A stretch of 64,000 nt of DNA from Pseudonocardia kunmingensis (GCF_006716445.1 NZ_VFPA01000007.1:124001-188000); one strand, 5' to 3'. Positions 43,812 to 52,944 are shown, counted from the first letter of the stretch. Notes: generated by a model from the sequence alone, not told the origin. A program made the numbers and translations.

Positions 43812-45913
43812 ACCTTGCGGACCCGATCTTCGACACCGGAGCTCCCGGCCTGGACGAGCCGGTGCTCACCGTGCGCGACCTCAGCGTCTCGTTCCCGAGC
43901 GAGGCCGGGCGCGTCCCGGCCGTGCGCGACCTGAGCTACGACGTGGCGGCGGGCGAGGTGCTCGGGATCGTCGGCGAGTCCGGGTCCGGGAAGTCGGTGT
44001 CGTCGATGGCGGTGATGGGCCTGCTGCCCGGCAGCGCCCGCGTCACCGGCTCGGTGCGGTTCCGCGACACCGAGCTGCTCGGCAAGCCCGACGCCGACCT
44101 CTCCCGGATCCGCGGCCGCAGGATCGCGATGGTCTTCCAGGACCCGCTGTCCGCACTCACCCCCGTCTTCACGGTGGGCGACCAGGTGGCCGAGGCCCTG
44201 CAGATCCACCACCGCGGCATGGGGCGCGACGCGGCGCGGGCGCGCGCCGTCGAGCTGCTCGACCTGGTCGGGATCCCGAACGCGAAGGCGCGAGCGACGT
44301 CCTTCCCCCACGAGTTCTCCGGCGGGATGCGCCAGCGTGCCGTGATCGCGATGGCCATCGCGAACGACCCGGACCTGATCATCGCGGACGAGCCGACGAC
44401 GGCGCTCGACGTCACGGTGCAGGCGCAGGTCCTCGAGGTGCTCAGGACGGCCCGGGAGGTGACCGGGGCCGGGATCCTGCTCATCACCCACGACCTCGGG
44501 GTGGTCGCGGGCGTGGCCGACCGGGTGATGGTGATGTACGCCGGGCGCGCCGTGGAGACCGGCCCCGTCGACGAGCTGTTCGCCCGGCCGCGGATGCCCT
44601 ACACGCTCGGCCTGCTGGGCTCGATCCCGCGGCTCGACGTGGGCGAGCGCCGTCCGCTGGTCCCGATCGACGGCCAACCGCCGGCGCTCACCGACCTCCC
44701 GACGGGCTGCTCGTTCGAGCCGCGGTGCCCGCTGGCGGTCGACCTCTGCCGCGAGGTGGAGCCCGCCCTCGACCCGGTCGGCACCGGTCACCGGGCCGCC
44801 TGCCACCGCAGCAGCGAGCTCGAGCGCCGCGACGCCGCGGAGGTGTACGACGCGCCGGTGGTCGACGCCCCGCCCGAGGTGCCGCGGGAGGACCGGCCGG
44901 TCGTGCTGCGCGTCGAGGACGTGCACCGGCACTACCCGGTGACGAAGGGCGCGATCCTGCGCAGGCGGGTCGGGAGCGTCCGCGCCGTGGACGGGGTCAG
45001 CTTCGACATCCGGGAGGCCGAGACCCTCGGGCTCGTCGGGGAGTCGGGCTGCGGCAAGACCACCACGCTCATGGAGATCCTGGACCTCCGCTCGCCGCAG
45101 CGGGGACGGCTCGAGGTGCTGGGCCGCGACGCCGGCACGCTGAGCCGGACCGACCGCACCCGCCTGCGGCGCGACATCCAGGTGGTGTTCCAGGACCCGA
45201 TCGCCTCGCTCGACCCGCGGATGCCGATCGCCGACATCCTGGCCGAGCCGCTCACCACCCACCACGTACCGCGGGAGCGGATCCGCGAGCGGGTGCCGGA
45301 GCTGCTGCGCCTCGTCGGTCTGCGGCCCGAGCACGCGAACCGGTACCCCGCGGAGTTCTCCGGCGGGCAGCGGCAGCGCATCGGCATCGCCAGGGCGCTC
45401 GCCCTGGAGCCGAAGCTCCTCGTCCTCGACGAGCCGGTGTCCGCCCTGGACGTGTCGATCCAGGCCGGCGTGATCAACCTGCTCGAGGAGCTGCGCGTCC
45501 GACTGGGCCTCGCCTACCTGTTCGTCGCGCACGACCTGTCCGTGGTGCGGCACATCGCCGACCGCGTGGCCGTGATGTACCTCGGGCGCATCGTGGAGAT
45601 CGGCGACGTGCGCACGGTGTTCACCGCGCCACAGCACCCCTACACGCAGGCGCTGCTCTCGGCGATCCCCGTCCCGGACCCACCCACCGAGCGGGCCCGC
45701 GAGCGGATCCTGCTCACCGGGGACCTGCCCAGCCCCGCGGACCCGCCGTCGGGCTGCCGGTTCCGCACCCGGTGCTTCCGCTACGCGGCACTCGACGCCA
45801 CCGATCGGGCACGGTGCGAGAACGACGATCCCCGGCTGCTGCCGCCCGGCACCGACCCGGCCCCCGACCACGCAGTGGCGTGCCACTTCGCCGCCCCGCA
45901 CGCCGTGCTGTGA
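43808..45913 (+). CDS. fused oligopeptide ABC transporter ATPase (DppD-DppF in one chain)
   Basis: 701 residues carrying two complete ABC domains with their oligopeptide C-terminal extensions. Domain 1: Walker A GESGSGKSV (near 60), signature FSGGMRQRAVI, Walker B LIIADEPTTALD, and a CxEPRCPxAxxxC-type extension that binds Fe-S or zinc in other Opp ATPases. Domain 2: GESGCGKTT (near 412), FSGGQRQRIGI, LLVLDEPVSALD, then CRFRTRCFRY. The two usually separate ATPases are joined by an acidic linker (about 345-362). Both sites look catalytically intact. GTG 43808 overlaps DppC by 4 nt. Confidence 0.93.
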   Translation: MNLADPIFDTGAPGLDEPVLTVRDLSVSFPSEAGRVPAVRDLSYDVAAGEVLGIVGESGSGKSVSSMAVMGLLPGSARVTGSVRFRDTELLGKPDADLSRIRGRRIAMVFQDPLSALTPVFTVGDQVAEALQIHHRGMGRDAARARAVELLDLVGIPNAKARATSFPHEFSGGMRQRAVIAMAIANDPDLIIADEPTTALDVTVQAQVLEVLRTAREVTGAGILLITHDLGVVAGVADRVMVMYAGRAVETGPVDELFARPRMPYTLGLLGSIPRLDVGERRPLVPIDGQPPALTDLPTGCSFEPRCPLAVDLCREVEPALDPVGTGHRAACHRSSELERRDAAEVYDAPVVDAPPEVPREDRPVVLRVEDVHRHYPVTKGAILRRRVGSVRAVDGVSFDIREAETLGLVGESGCGKTTTLMEILDLRSPQRGRLEVLGRDAGTLSRTDRTRLRRDIQVVFQDPIASLDPRMPIADILAEPLTTHHVPRERIRERVPELLRLVGLRPEHANRYPAEFSGGQRQRIGIARALALEPKLLVLDEPVSALDVSIQAGVINLLEELRVRLGLAYLFVAHDLSVVRHIADRVAVMYLGRIVEIGDVRTVFTAPQHPYTQALLSAIPVPDPPTERARERILLTGDLPSPADPPSGCRFRTRCFRYAALDATDRARCENDDPRLLPPGTDPAPDHAVACHFAAPHAVL

Positions 45914-45944
45914 GCCCGACGCCGTGACCGAGAGGGAAACCCGT

Positions 45945-47633
45945 ATGAGAACCCGGCCCCGTTCCCTTGCGCTGACCGCGATGGCCGCCGCCACCGCGCT
46001 GGCACTGGTCGCCTGCGGCGGCGGCAACGGTGCGAACGACCCCGGTCTCGCCCCCGCGGAGCAGCAGCCCCAGGGCGTGAACGACGTCAACCCGCTCCCC
46101 CGCGACCAGGTGCGCGACGGCGGCGACCTGCGGTGGCCGCTCGACGCCATCCCGGACAACTTCAACATCAACCACGTCGACGGCAACCTGCTCGAGAACC
46201 GCTTCGTCGTCGACGCGCTGCTCCCGGGCGCGTTCACGCGCCAGGCCGACGCGAGCGTGGCGCTCGACGAGGACTACTTCACCTCCGTGGAGCTGACCGC
46301 GGAGAGCCCGCAGGTCGTGACCTACACGATCAACCCCCAGGCGAGCTGGGACGACGGCACGCCGCTGACCTGGAGCGACCTGCAGGCCCAGTGGCAGGCC
46401 CTCAACGGCACGAACCCGGCGTACCTGCCTGCCGACACCGCGGGCTACGACAGCATCGCGTCGGTCGAACGGGGCGTGGACGACAAGCAGGCCGTCGTCA
46501 CGTTCGCCGAGCCGTTCGCCGAGTGGCGCGCGCTCTTCGAGCACATCTACCCCGCCGCGACCAACCTCGACCCCGACGCGTTCAACACGGGCTGGCTGAC
46601 CGGGATCGGCACGACGGCAGGGCCGTTCCGCACCGAGTCGGTGGACACCACGGCGCAGACCATCACGCTGGTCCGCAACCCGAACTGGTGGGGCGAGCCC
46701 GCGAAGCTCGACCGGATCATCTTCCGGGTGGTCGAGCGCAGCGCCCTGGCCGATGCGCTGGCCAACAACGAGATCGACTTCTACTCCATCGGCTCGGACG
46801 TGAACCTGTTCGCCAGGGCGCAGACGATCCAGGGCGTCACGGTGCGGCAGGCCACCGAGCCGGTGTACAACCACATCACCTTCAACGGAGCCCCGGGCGC
46901 GATCCTGTCCGACCCCGCGCTGCGGCACGCGCTCGTGCGCGGCATCGACCGGCAGGCGATCGCGAGCGCGCTGATCGGCCAGATCGTGCCGGACGTCGAG
47001 CCGCTCAACCAGTACATCTACCTGCAGGGCTCCGCCGACTACGTCGACCACGCGCAGGACGTGTCCTTCGACCCGGCCGCGGCGAACGCCGAGCTCGACG
47101 CGCTCGGCTGGGTGTCGCCCGGGCCGGGCCAGCCCCGCACCCGCGACGGGCAGACGCTGACCGTGCGCTACGTCGAGACCACGGGCAACCCGATCAGCGA
47201 GCGCATCGTCGGGCTCACCGCCGCCCAGCTCACCGCGATCGGCGTGAACCTCGAGCGCGTCCCCGTCGCGTCGGCCGACCTGTTCGACCAGTACGTCACG
47301 CCGGGCAACTTCGACATGATCGGCTTCGCCTACTCCGGATCGCCGTTCCCGATCGTGAGCAACCGCTCGGTCTTCGTCTCCGGCAGCGAGTCGAACGTCA
47401 GCCGGATCAACACCCCGGAGATCGACGCGCTGTTCCAGCAGGCCGCCACCGAGCTCGACGACGCGGCACGCACGGAGCTCAACCAGCAGATCGACCAGGC
47501 CCTCTGGGAGGCGCTGCCGCTCCTGCCGCTCTACCAGGCCTCGGGCGCGTACGCGGTGCGCGAAACCCTGGCCAACTTCGGCGCGGGAGGGTTCGCCGAC
47601 GACGTCTACACCGACATCGGCTTCACCGGCTGA
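45945..47633 (+). CDS. oligopeptide-binding lipoprotein (SBP_bac_5 family)
   Basis: 562 residues. Lipoprotein signal with TALALVAC, then a Gly/Asn-rich linker and the SBP_bac_5 domain: DGGDLRWPLDAIPDNFN, the long ligand-binding core, and the C-terminal QQIDQALWEALPLLPLYQASG. It captures peptides or other oligomers for the permease/ATPase encoded upstream. ATG 45945 follows GAGAGG (45930-45935) and gives a proper signal; the GTG at 45924 would add 7 charged residues. Confidence 0.94.
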   Translation: MRTRPRSLALTAMAAATALALVACGGGNGANDPGLAPAEQQPQGVNDVNPLPRDQVRDGGDLRWPLDAIPDNFNINHVDGNLLENRFVVDALLPGAFTRQADASVALDEDYFTSVELTAESPQVVTYTINPQASWDDGTPLTWSDLQAQWQALNGTNPAYLPADTAGYDSIASVERGVDDKQAVVTFAEPFAEWRALFEHIYPAATNLDPDAFNTGWLTGIGTTAGPFRTESVDTTAQTITLVRNPNWWGEPAKLDRIIFRVVERSALADALANNEIDFYSIGSDVNLFARAQTIQGVTVRQATEPVYNHITFNGAPGAILSDPALRHALVRGIDRQAIASALIGQIVPDVEPLNQYIYLQGSADYVDHAQDVSFDPAAANAELDALGWVSPGPGQPRTRDGQTLTVRYVETTGNPISERIVGLTAAQLTAIGVNLERVPVASADLFDQYVTPGNFDMIGFAYSGSPFPIVSNRSVFVSGSESNVSRINTPEIDALFQQAATELDDAARTELNQQIDQALWEALPLLPLYQASGAYAVRETLANFGAGGFADDVYTDIGFTG

Positions 47634-48589
47634 TGGCGACCGCGGGCGTGGCCGTTCCCCGCCGCAGCCCGGCGCTGCGGCACGGGCTGGCCACGTCCGC
47701 GTTGGTCCTGCTCGTGTGCGCCCTGCTCGCCGTCGTGGCGGGCACGGCGTTCACGTCGGCGGCCCACCGGCTCGACGCCGCCACCGCGCGCACGTTCGGG
47801 ACGGTCACCGCCGCGGACGGCGACGGCGCGCAGCTGCGCTGGACGCCCGCGGGCAGCGCGGAGCGGACCGACACCCTCGAACTGGCCGGCCCGGCCCCGC
47901 CGGCGGGAACGCGGACCGAGGTGGCGTACGACCCCGCGGCTCCTGACCGTCCGCTGATCCCCGGAGCGGCGGTCCTCGCCGCCGCCGACCGCTCGCTCGG
48001 CACGCTGTTCCTCAGCGCGGCCACCGCGCTGGTCGTGCTCACCGCCTGCGGCTGGCAGCTCGCCAGCAGGCGGCGGGCCATGACCCGGGTAGCGCGGACG
48101 GTGCCCGTGCGCCGGGTCCAGGTGCAGACCGGCCTGCTCACCCGGTCGTGGCTGGAGACCGACACCGTGCCTCGGCGCTTCATCCCCGTGCACTTCGACC
48201 CCGTGCTCGTCACGCTGCCCTCGCCCACGACCGTGCGGCTGCACGGGAACCCCCTGGACCACCGGCTCGTCACGGTCGAGATCAACGGGCACGTGCTGCA
48301 CCCGTCCGGGCCGGTTCGCGCGGTCGAACCGCGCGGCCGTCGGACCGACAACCCCGCCCAGCCGGACGAGTCCACCCGGCAGCGCGCCGCCCTTCTGGCC
48401 GCGCGGTCCCGTCAGTGGCGAGCCGATCTGCCGATGCTCGTGCCCGCGCCGGTCATCGCGCTCCTCTGGACCTACGTCGACGGCGGCGGGCTGAGCACCT
48501 GGCTGTCCGCCACGGCGCTGCTCGGCGCCCTCGGCCTCTGGCTCGCCGCCCTCCGCGGCTCCGACCCCAGCAGCCACCGGACGTACTGA
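47633..48589 (+). CDS. two-to-four-helix membrane protein of DUF3592-like type
   Basis: 318 residues: helix 1 (ATSALVLLVCALLAVVAGTAF, about 20-40), a beta-rich extracytoplasmic domain (about 45-110) that resembles DUF3592, helix 2 (TLFLSAATALVVLTACGWQLA, about 125-145), a cytoplasmic domain and two C-terminal helices (about 265-310). Function unknown. ATG 47633 overlaps the lipoprotein stop by 1 nt, so it is the fifth gene of the peptide-uptake operon, though it is not a normal transporter part. Confidence 0.6.
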   Translation: MATAGVAVPRRSPALRHGLATSALVLLVCALLAVVAGTAFTSAAHRLDAATARTFGTVTAADGDGAQLRWTPAGSAERTDTLELAGPAPPAGTRTEVAYDPAAPDRPLIPGAAVLAAADRSLGTLFLSAATALVVLTACGWQLASRRRAMTRVARTVPVRRVQVQTGLLTRSWLETDTVPRRFIPVHFDPVLVTLPSPTTVRLHGNPLDHRLVTVEINGHVLHPSGPVRAVEPRGRRTDNPAQPDESTRQRAALLAARSRQWRADLPMLVPAPVIALLWTYVDGGGLSTWLSATALLGALGLWLAALRGSDPSSHRTY

Positions 48590-48631
48590 TCGTTCCCACC
48601 CGAACACGTGCGCGGTCACGACGACGCCGAT

Positions 48632-48790
48632 GTACGTCTCGTACCGATCACCGCGGCTTGATCGGACCGAGCCGCACGTCACCGCCCCACGAACCGCCGC
48701 CACGTACGACTCGCACCGATCGCCGCAACGTGACCGGACCACCTCGCCCACCACCGTCACGTACGGCTCGCCGCGAACCGCCGCCGCCCG
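48632..48790. repeat. degenerate short direct repeats in the 48590-48835 gap
   Basis: GTACG(T/A/G)CTCG occurs at 48632, 48704 and 48761, and the first two copies continue alike for about 37 bp (CGATCACCGC against CGATCGCCGC, then CGGACC). The three copies are unevenly spaced (72 and 57 bp). The stretch gives open frames on both strands with repeated peptides, but no start or ribosome site is convincing. No terminator or promoter can be assigned here. Confidence 0.55.
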
Positions 48791-48835
48791 CCCATGCCGT
48801 GGTGTGCGCCTCGGACGGATCAGTGCCCCGGTGGC

Positions 48836-49855
48836 CTACGCCGGGATCGTCAGGTCCGCGATCCGCGCGCGGTGGGTGCCTGCGTCGCCCCACTGGGCGG
48901 CGAGCCGCTTGGCGCGCTTGTAGAAGAAGTGCGCCTCGTGCTCCCAGGTGTAGCCGATGCCGCCGTGGTACTGGATCATCGCCGCGGTGGACTGCAGGGC
49001 CACGTCGCTCGCCTTCGCCTTCGCCACGCTGACGGCGAGCGGCGCGTCCGGCAGCCGCTCGTCGACGGCGTGGGCGGCGTAGAGGGTGGCGTGCTCGGCC
49101 ATCGTCACGCCGACGTGCAGGTCGGCGAGCGCGTGCTTGATCGCCTGGAACGAGCCGACGGGCACGCCGAACTGCTCGCGCTCCCGGTCGTAGGCCACGG
49201 TCCGGGTGAGCGACTCGCGGGCGATGCCGACCAGGTCGGCCGCGACGAGCACGGTGGCCCGGTCCGACAGCTCGGCGAGGACCTCCGCGCTCGTGCCCGC
49301 GAGGGCCTCGCCCGCGCCCGCGTCGAGGTCGGCGAGGCGGGTGGTGCCGTCGTAGGAACCGCGTGGGGTGGCCGCGGCGCCCTCGACCAGCACGAGGCCC
49401 TCACCGGCACGCGCGACGACGACGTCGGCCACCGCCCCGTACTCGACGGCCGGCAGCACACCCGGTGCGCTGCCCCGCGCGGCGAACGCCCCGACGGCCT
49501 CGCCCGCGGCGAGCCGGGGCAGCCAGGCCGCCCGCTGCGCGTCCGAACCCGCGAGCCGGACGGCCTCGGCCGCCAGCACCGTGCCCCGCCACGGCCCGGG
49601 CGCCACGCCCGCGCCCAGCGCCCGGGCGATGACCTGCGCCTCGACCAGGCCCAGCCCGAGGCCGTCGTGCTCCTCGGGCACGAGCACGGCGAGCCAGCCC
49701 TGCTCGCCCGCCGCCTTCCACAGGGAGTCCGGGTTCCCGGCCGACTCGGGCGCCTCGACGACGGCGCGGACCGCGTCCAGGTCGAACCGCTCGGCGAGGT
49801 ACCCGCGCACCGCGGCGTCGAACTCGCGCTGGTCCTCGGTGAGTGCGAAGAACAT
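48836..49855 (-). CDS. acyl-CoA dehydrogenase (short form)
   Basis: 339 residues with the ACAD fold: the N-terminal helical domain, a shortened middle domain, and the C-terminal helices with REREQFGVPVGSFQAIKHALADLHV and the IQYHGGIGYTWEHEAHFFYKRAK motif. The catalytic Glu usually found in the C-terminal domain cannot be placed with confidence. Such short, atypical paralogs commonly pair with a normal partner, as here, to form heteromeric FadE-type enzymes of steroid or branched fatty-acid breakdown. 10 bp lie between the two genes. Confidence 0.88.
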   Translation of the reverse strand: MFFALTEDQREFDAAVRGYLAERFDLDAVRAVVEAPESAGNPDSLWKAAGEQGWLAVLVPEEHDGLGLGLVEAQVIARALGAGVAPGPWRGTVLAAEAVRLAGSDAQRAAWLPRLAAGEAVGAFAARGSAPGVLPAVEYGAVADVVVARAGEGLVLVEGAAATPRGSYDGTTRLADLDAGAGEALAGTSAEVLAELSDRATVLVAADLVGIARESLTRTVAYDREREQFGVPVGSFQAIKHALADLHVGVTMAEHATLYAAHAVDERLPDAPLAVSVAKAKASDVALQSTAAMIQYHGGIGYTWEHEAHFFYKRAKRLAAQWGDAGTHRARIADLTIPA

Positions 49856-49865
49856 GACCGGCTCC

Positions 49866-51035
49866 CTACCGAGGCAGGCCGAGCACGCGCTCGGCGGTGA
49901 CGTTGCGCTGGACCTGCGACGAGCCGCCCCAGATCGTGACCGACCGGGACCACATGGCCTGCGCGTGCAGCGGCCGCAGGTCGATCCCGTCGACGGCGTC
50001 GAGCGTGGCGTCCTCGCCGAGGACCTGGTCGTAGACCTCCCAGAGGTCCTGGAACGCCTCCGACCACTGCAGTTTCGTCATCGACGCCTCGAACCCGAGG
50101 TCGCGGCCCTGCTCGACCTGCGTGAGCACGTGCATGGCGTGCAACCGCAGGCACTCCAGCTCGGTGAGCACGCGGGCGAGCTCGTCGCGCACCACCGGGT
50201 CCCGGTCGCGGCCCAGCTTCCTCGCCACTCCCACGATCTCGTCGTACTGCCGCCGGAACTCGGTGTACTGCGCGATCCCGGACGCGCCCCGCTCGAACGA
50301 CAGCAGCAGCATCGCCGTGCGCCACCCGTCGCCGATGTCGCCGAGGGAGTCGGTGGCCGGGACGCGGGCGTCGTCGAAGAACACCTCGCCGAACTCGCTC
50401 GCCCCGCTCATCTGCTTGAGCGGGCGGGCGTCGACGCCGGGCTGGTGCATGTCGATCAGCAGCATCGAGATGCCGCGGTGGCGCTGCGAGCCCGGCTCGG
50501 TGCGGACCATCGTGAAGATCTTGTCGCCGTGCACGGCGTTGGTGGTCCACACCTTCTGCCCGTTGACGACGAAGTGGTCGCCGTCGCGCACGCCGCGGGT
50601 GGAGATCGCGGCGAGGTCGGAGCCTGCGCCGGGCTCGGAGAAGCCCTGGCACCAGATCACCTCGTTGCGCAGCAGCGGCCCGATGATCTCCTTCTTCTGG
50701 GCGTCGGAGCCGATGGCCATGACGGTGGGCGCGAGGAAGGTCAGGCCGAGCGCGTTGACGGTGCGCGGCGCGTTCGCCCGCACCGTCTCCTCGTCGTAGA
50801 TCGCCTTCATGCCCGGCGTGCCGCCGCGCCCGCCGTACTCGGTGGGCCAGGAGATCCCGGCGAACCCGGCGAGGGCCTTGTCGCGCTCCCAGTCCCGCCG
50901 CACGCGGAAGCTCTCGTCCTCACCGAGCGACTCCCAGAACCCCGGACGCCCCCACTCCTGCGGGATGTTCGCCTGCAGCCACGACCGCAGCTCGCGGCGG
51001 AAGTCCTCCTCCGCCGGCGTGTAGGTCAGATCCAT
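49866..51035 (-). CDS. acyl-CoA dehydrogenase (full length)
   Basis: 389 residues, full-length ACAD: N-terminal helices (TPAEEDFRRELRSWLQANIP), the FAD/substrate motif GFSEPGAGSDLAAISTRG, VVNGQKVWTT, and the C-terminal VTIWGGSSQVQRNVTAERVLGLPR. Its partner starts 10 bp downstream. The pair resembles the alpha2beta2 FadE26-FadE27/FadE34-like enzymes for cholesterol side chains and related acyl-CoAs, by gene layout only; substrate unknown. ATG 51035 has GAGGAGG upstream. Confidence 0.94.
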   Translation of the reverse strand: MDLTYTPAEEDFRRELRSWLQANIPQEWGRPGFWESLGEDESFRVRRDWERDKALAGFAGISWPTEYGGRGGTPGMKAIYDEETVRANAPRTVNALGLTFLAPTVMAIGSDAQKKEIIGPLLRNEVIWCQGFSEPGAGSDLAAISTRGVRDGDHFVVNGQKVWTTNAVHGDKIFTMVRTEPGSQRHRGISMLLIDMHQPGVDARPLKQMSGASEFGEVFFDDARVPATDSLGDIGDGWRTAMLLLSFERGASGIAQYTEFRRQYDEIVGVARKLGRDRDPVVRDELARVLTELECLRLHAMHVLTQVEQGRDLGFEASMTKLQWSEAFQDLWEVYDQVLGEDATLDAVDGIDLRPLHAQAMWSRSVTIWGGSSQVQRNVTAERVLGLPR

Positions 51036-51165
51036 CGCGGCCTCCTCGCAGCGTCGGCGCTCGTCGCCCGGCCCACCCTGGCATACCCACGGGTAACCTG
51101 CGCGGCCCGGCCGAATCACCTGACGGTGGGTGAGCGAGATGTCCGTTCCCAGGTACCCTCCGCTC

Positions 51166-51408
51166 ATGCGCACTGAGCGGGTGACGGTGAGCCTGCCGGC
51201 CGAGCTCGTGGCCGAGGCTCGCAACGCCGTGCGGCGGGGCGCCGCGCGGAGCATCTCGTCCTACATCGCCGACGCCGTGTCCGCACGCCAGCTGCGGGAC
51301 CGGTCGCTCGCGACGCTCGCCGACCTCTACGGCGGCCCCCCACCTCCCGACGAGCTCGCCGAGGCGCGGCGGACGCTGCGCCTGGTCTCCCGCGCGGCCG
51401 CCGTCTGA
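51166..51408 (+). CDS. ribbon-helix-helix antitoxin-like protein
   Basis: 80 residues: RTERVTVSLPAELVAEARNAVRRGAARSISSYIADAV is an RHH DNA-binding module (strand then two helices), followed by a short acidic/basic tail (GGPPPPDELAEARRTL) that could bind the toxin. ATG 51166 is 6 nt after TACCCT (51154-51159) with no Shine-Dalgarno: leaderless. It precedes a PIN-domain gene by 28 bp, the usual antitoxin-first order of type II modules, and such antitoxins autorepress their operon. Confidence 0.8.
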   Translation: MRTERVTVSLPAELVAEARNAVRRGAARSISSYIADAVSARQLRDRSLATLADLYGGPPPPDELAEARRTLRLVSRAAAV

Positions 51409-51436
51409 TGCGGCGGCCGGCCCGCGGGGCCGCCGC

Positions 51437-51829
51437 ATGATCGGCGGGCGGGTCCTCGACGCCACCGCCCTCGCCGCGTTCGCCATCGGGCGGCCGGTCT
51501 ACGTACGGGCCCTGGTGTGGGCCGCGGTCGAGGAGAACATCGTGCTGGCCGTGCCCAGCACCGCGCTCGGGCGGGCGTGGTCGCTGCTCGAGCCCGAGCA
51601 CCACCCGGCGCTGCAGGTGCTGCTCGACCTGCCCAACACCGTGATCGACGAGCTCGGCCCGGCCGCGGCGCAGGAGTCCGGTCTGCTGCTGGCCGCGTCC
51701 GGCCACGACGACATCGTGGCGGGGCAGGTCGCCTCCAGCGCCCGCCGCCGCGGCTGGCCGGCGGTCACCGGCGAGCCCGGCACCCTGCGCAAGCTCGACG
51801 CGTCGGTGGCGATCGAAGAACTCCCCTGA
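51437..51829 (+). CDS. PIN-domain-like toxin candidate
   Basis: 130 residues beginning VLDATALAAFAIGRP, with a conserved-type acidic residue (Asp8), then SLLEPEHH and a C-terminal acidic region (SGHDDIVAGQVASSARRRGWPAVTGEPGTLRKL). This fits a PIN ribonuclease of the VapC type, though only two of the four classical acidic residues can be placed. It would cleave RNA when freed from the RHH partner. The stop codon overlaps the left arm of the palindrome at 51828. Confidence 0.7.
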   Translation: MIGGRVLDATALAAFAIGRPVYVRALVWAAVEENIVLAVPSTALGRAWSLLEPEHHPALQVLLDLPNTVIDELGPAAAQESGLLLAASGHDDIVAGQVASSARRRGWPAVTGEPGTLRKLDASVAIEELP

Positions 51830-51876
51830 CGAACGGCACTCTCGTCGCCACCTAGCCGACGAGAGTGCCGTTCGTC
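51828..51876. repeat. palindromic element, perfect 20-bp arms (copy 1)
   Basis: The arms at 51828-51847 and 51857-51876 are exact inverse complements (left arm GACGAACGGCACTCTCGTCG), around a 9-nt loop CCACCTAGC. It lies between the convergent stops at 51829 and 51882, so it acts like a bidirectional terminator. A second copy is at 54356, so it is also a repeat family. Confidence 0.85.
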
Positions 51877-51881
51877 GCAGG

Positions 51882-52652
51882 TCAGGCGCTCAAGCGGGCG
51901 CGCAGGTGCGCGAGCGACCCCTCGTCGAGACCGTGGGCGAGCAGCCAACCCGCTGACCCGCCCGCGCCGTTCGTGCCGTACTCGGCGTCGAGGTGCGCGA
52001 GGACCACCGCCATCGCCTCGGCCCTGGGCAGGTGCGGGGTGAGGTCCTCCGGCATCGGCTCGCCGGACGCGGCCGTCCAGCGCCGGAACAGCGCCTCCAC
52101 CTGCTCGGCCGAGAGGGCGTAGTCGGCCACCACGGCGTCGCGTTCGACGCCCACCGCGTCCAGGACGAGCGCGACGAGCACCCCGGTGCGGTCCTTGCCC
52201 GCCGCGCAGTGCACGAGCGTCGGGCCGGCGTCCGCCGCGGCGAGCCTGCGCACGGCGGTGACGACGTTGTCCGCGCGGTCGCGCAGGTAGCCGAGGTAGT
52301 TGTGCACCAGCGGGTCCACGTCGTCGGACTCGGGCAGCTCGCGGCCCTCCTCGGGGATGAAGGAGAGCGCCAGCGTCTCGACGCCGGCCCTCGCGAGCGC
52401 CGTCGGGCCGCCGTCCGCGTCGATCTCGCGCTGCGTGCGCAGGTCGAGCACGAGCCGCAGCCCGAACTCGTCGACGAGGTGGGTCACGTCGGCGGGTGTG
52501 CAATGGCGCAGCGAGCCGCTGCGCAGCAGGACACCGGACCGGGTCGTGCCGCCGTCGCGCATCGGCAGCCCGCCGACGTCGCGGACGTTGTCGAGACCTT
52601 CGAGTGCGAGCCAACGCTCCACGGGTGCAGCCACACCTCCACCCTCGCCCAT
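51882..52652 (-). CDS. tyrosine phosphatase-like protein (DUF/PTP family 3)
   Basis: 256 residues with the protein-tyrosine phosphatase loop HCAAGKDRTG (near 152-161; Cys and Arg present) and the upstream RSGSLRHCTPADVTHLVDEFGLRLVLDLRT pattern of actinobacterial Y_phosphatase3 proteins such as MptpB. Such enzymes dephosphorylate phosphotyrosine, phosphoserine or phosphoinositides. ATG 52652 is chosen; GTG codons at 52634 and 52622 are alternatives. It is convergent with the PIN gene. Confidence 0.87.
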   Translation of the reverse strand: MGEGGGVAAPVERWLALEGLDNVRDVGGLPMRDGGTTRSGVLLRSGSLRHCTPADVTHLVDEFGLRLVLDLRTQREIDADGGPTALARAGVETLALSFIPEEGRELPESDDVDPLVHNYLGYLRDRADNVVTAVRRLAAADAGPTLVHCAAGKDRTGVLVALVLDAVGVERDAVVADYALSAEQVEALFRRWTAASGEPMPEDLTPHLPRAEAMAVVLAHLDAEYGTNGAGGSAGWLLAHGLDEGSLAHLRARLSA

Positions 52653-52887
52653 GAGCGGTCCCGGCCGCCAGAGCGGAACGCGCCACACGCGCGCGTACCG
52701 CGGATCGGCGCGCACGGGCAGCGTGGAGCGTCCGAAACAGCCGATCATGCGGTGGCCGGTCCCGTCGGAGTGCACGCAGGTCCCCGGCGTGCGGCGCGAT
52801 CATGGCGCCGGGCGCCCGGCGAGGCGGACCGGCCGCCCGGCGCACGTGCCGGACGAGTGCGGGACACCACACCGTAGGCTGCGACGG

Positions 52888-52944
52888 ATGAGTGGCCGAC
52901 GATGGTCACGCAGTGTCGCCGCCCGGACCCGAGGAACTCGATGA
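52888..52944 (+). CDS. 18-codon leader ORF upstream of the pyruvyl transferase
   Basis: ATG 52888 lies 7 nt after TAGGCT (52875-52880) without a Shine-Dalgarno, encodes an Arg-rich 18-residue peptide (MSGRRWSRS...), and its TGA (52942-52944) overlaps the pyruvyl-transferase ATG (52941) as ATGA. So a leaderless ribosome would terminate exactly at the main start. I cannot show from sequence that it is translated. Confidence 0.55.
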   Translation: MSGRRWSRSVAARTRGTR

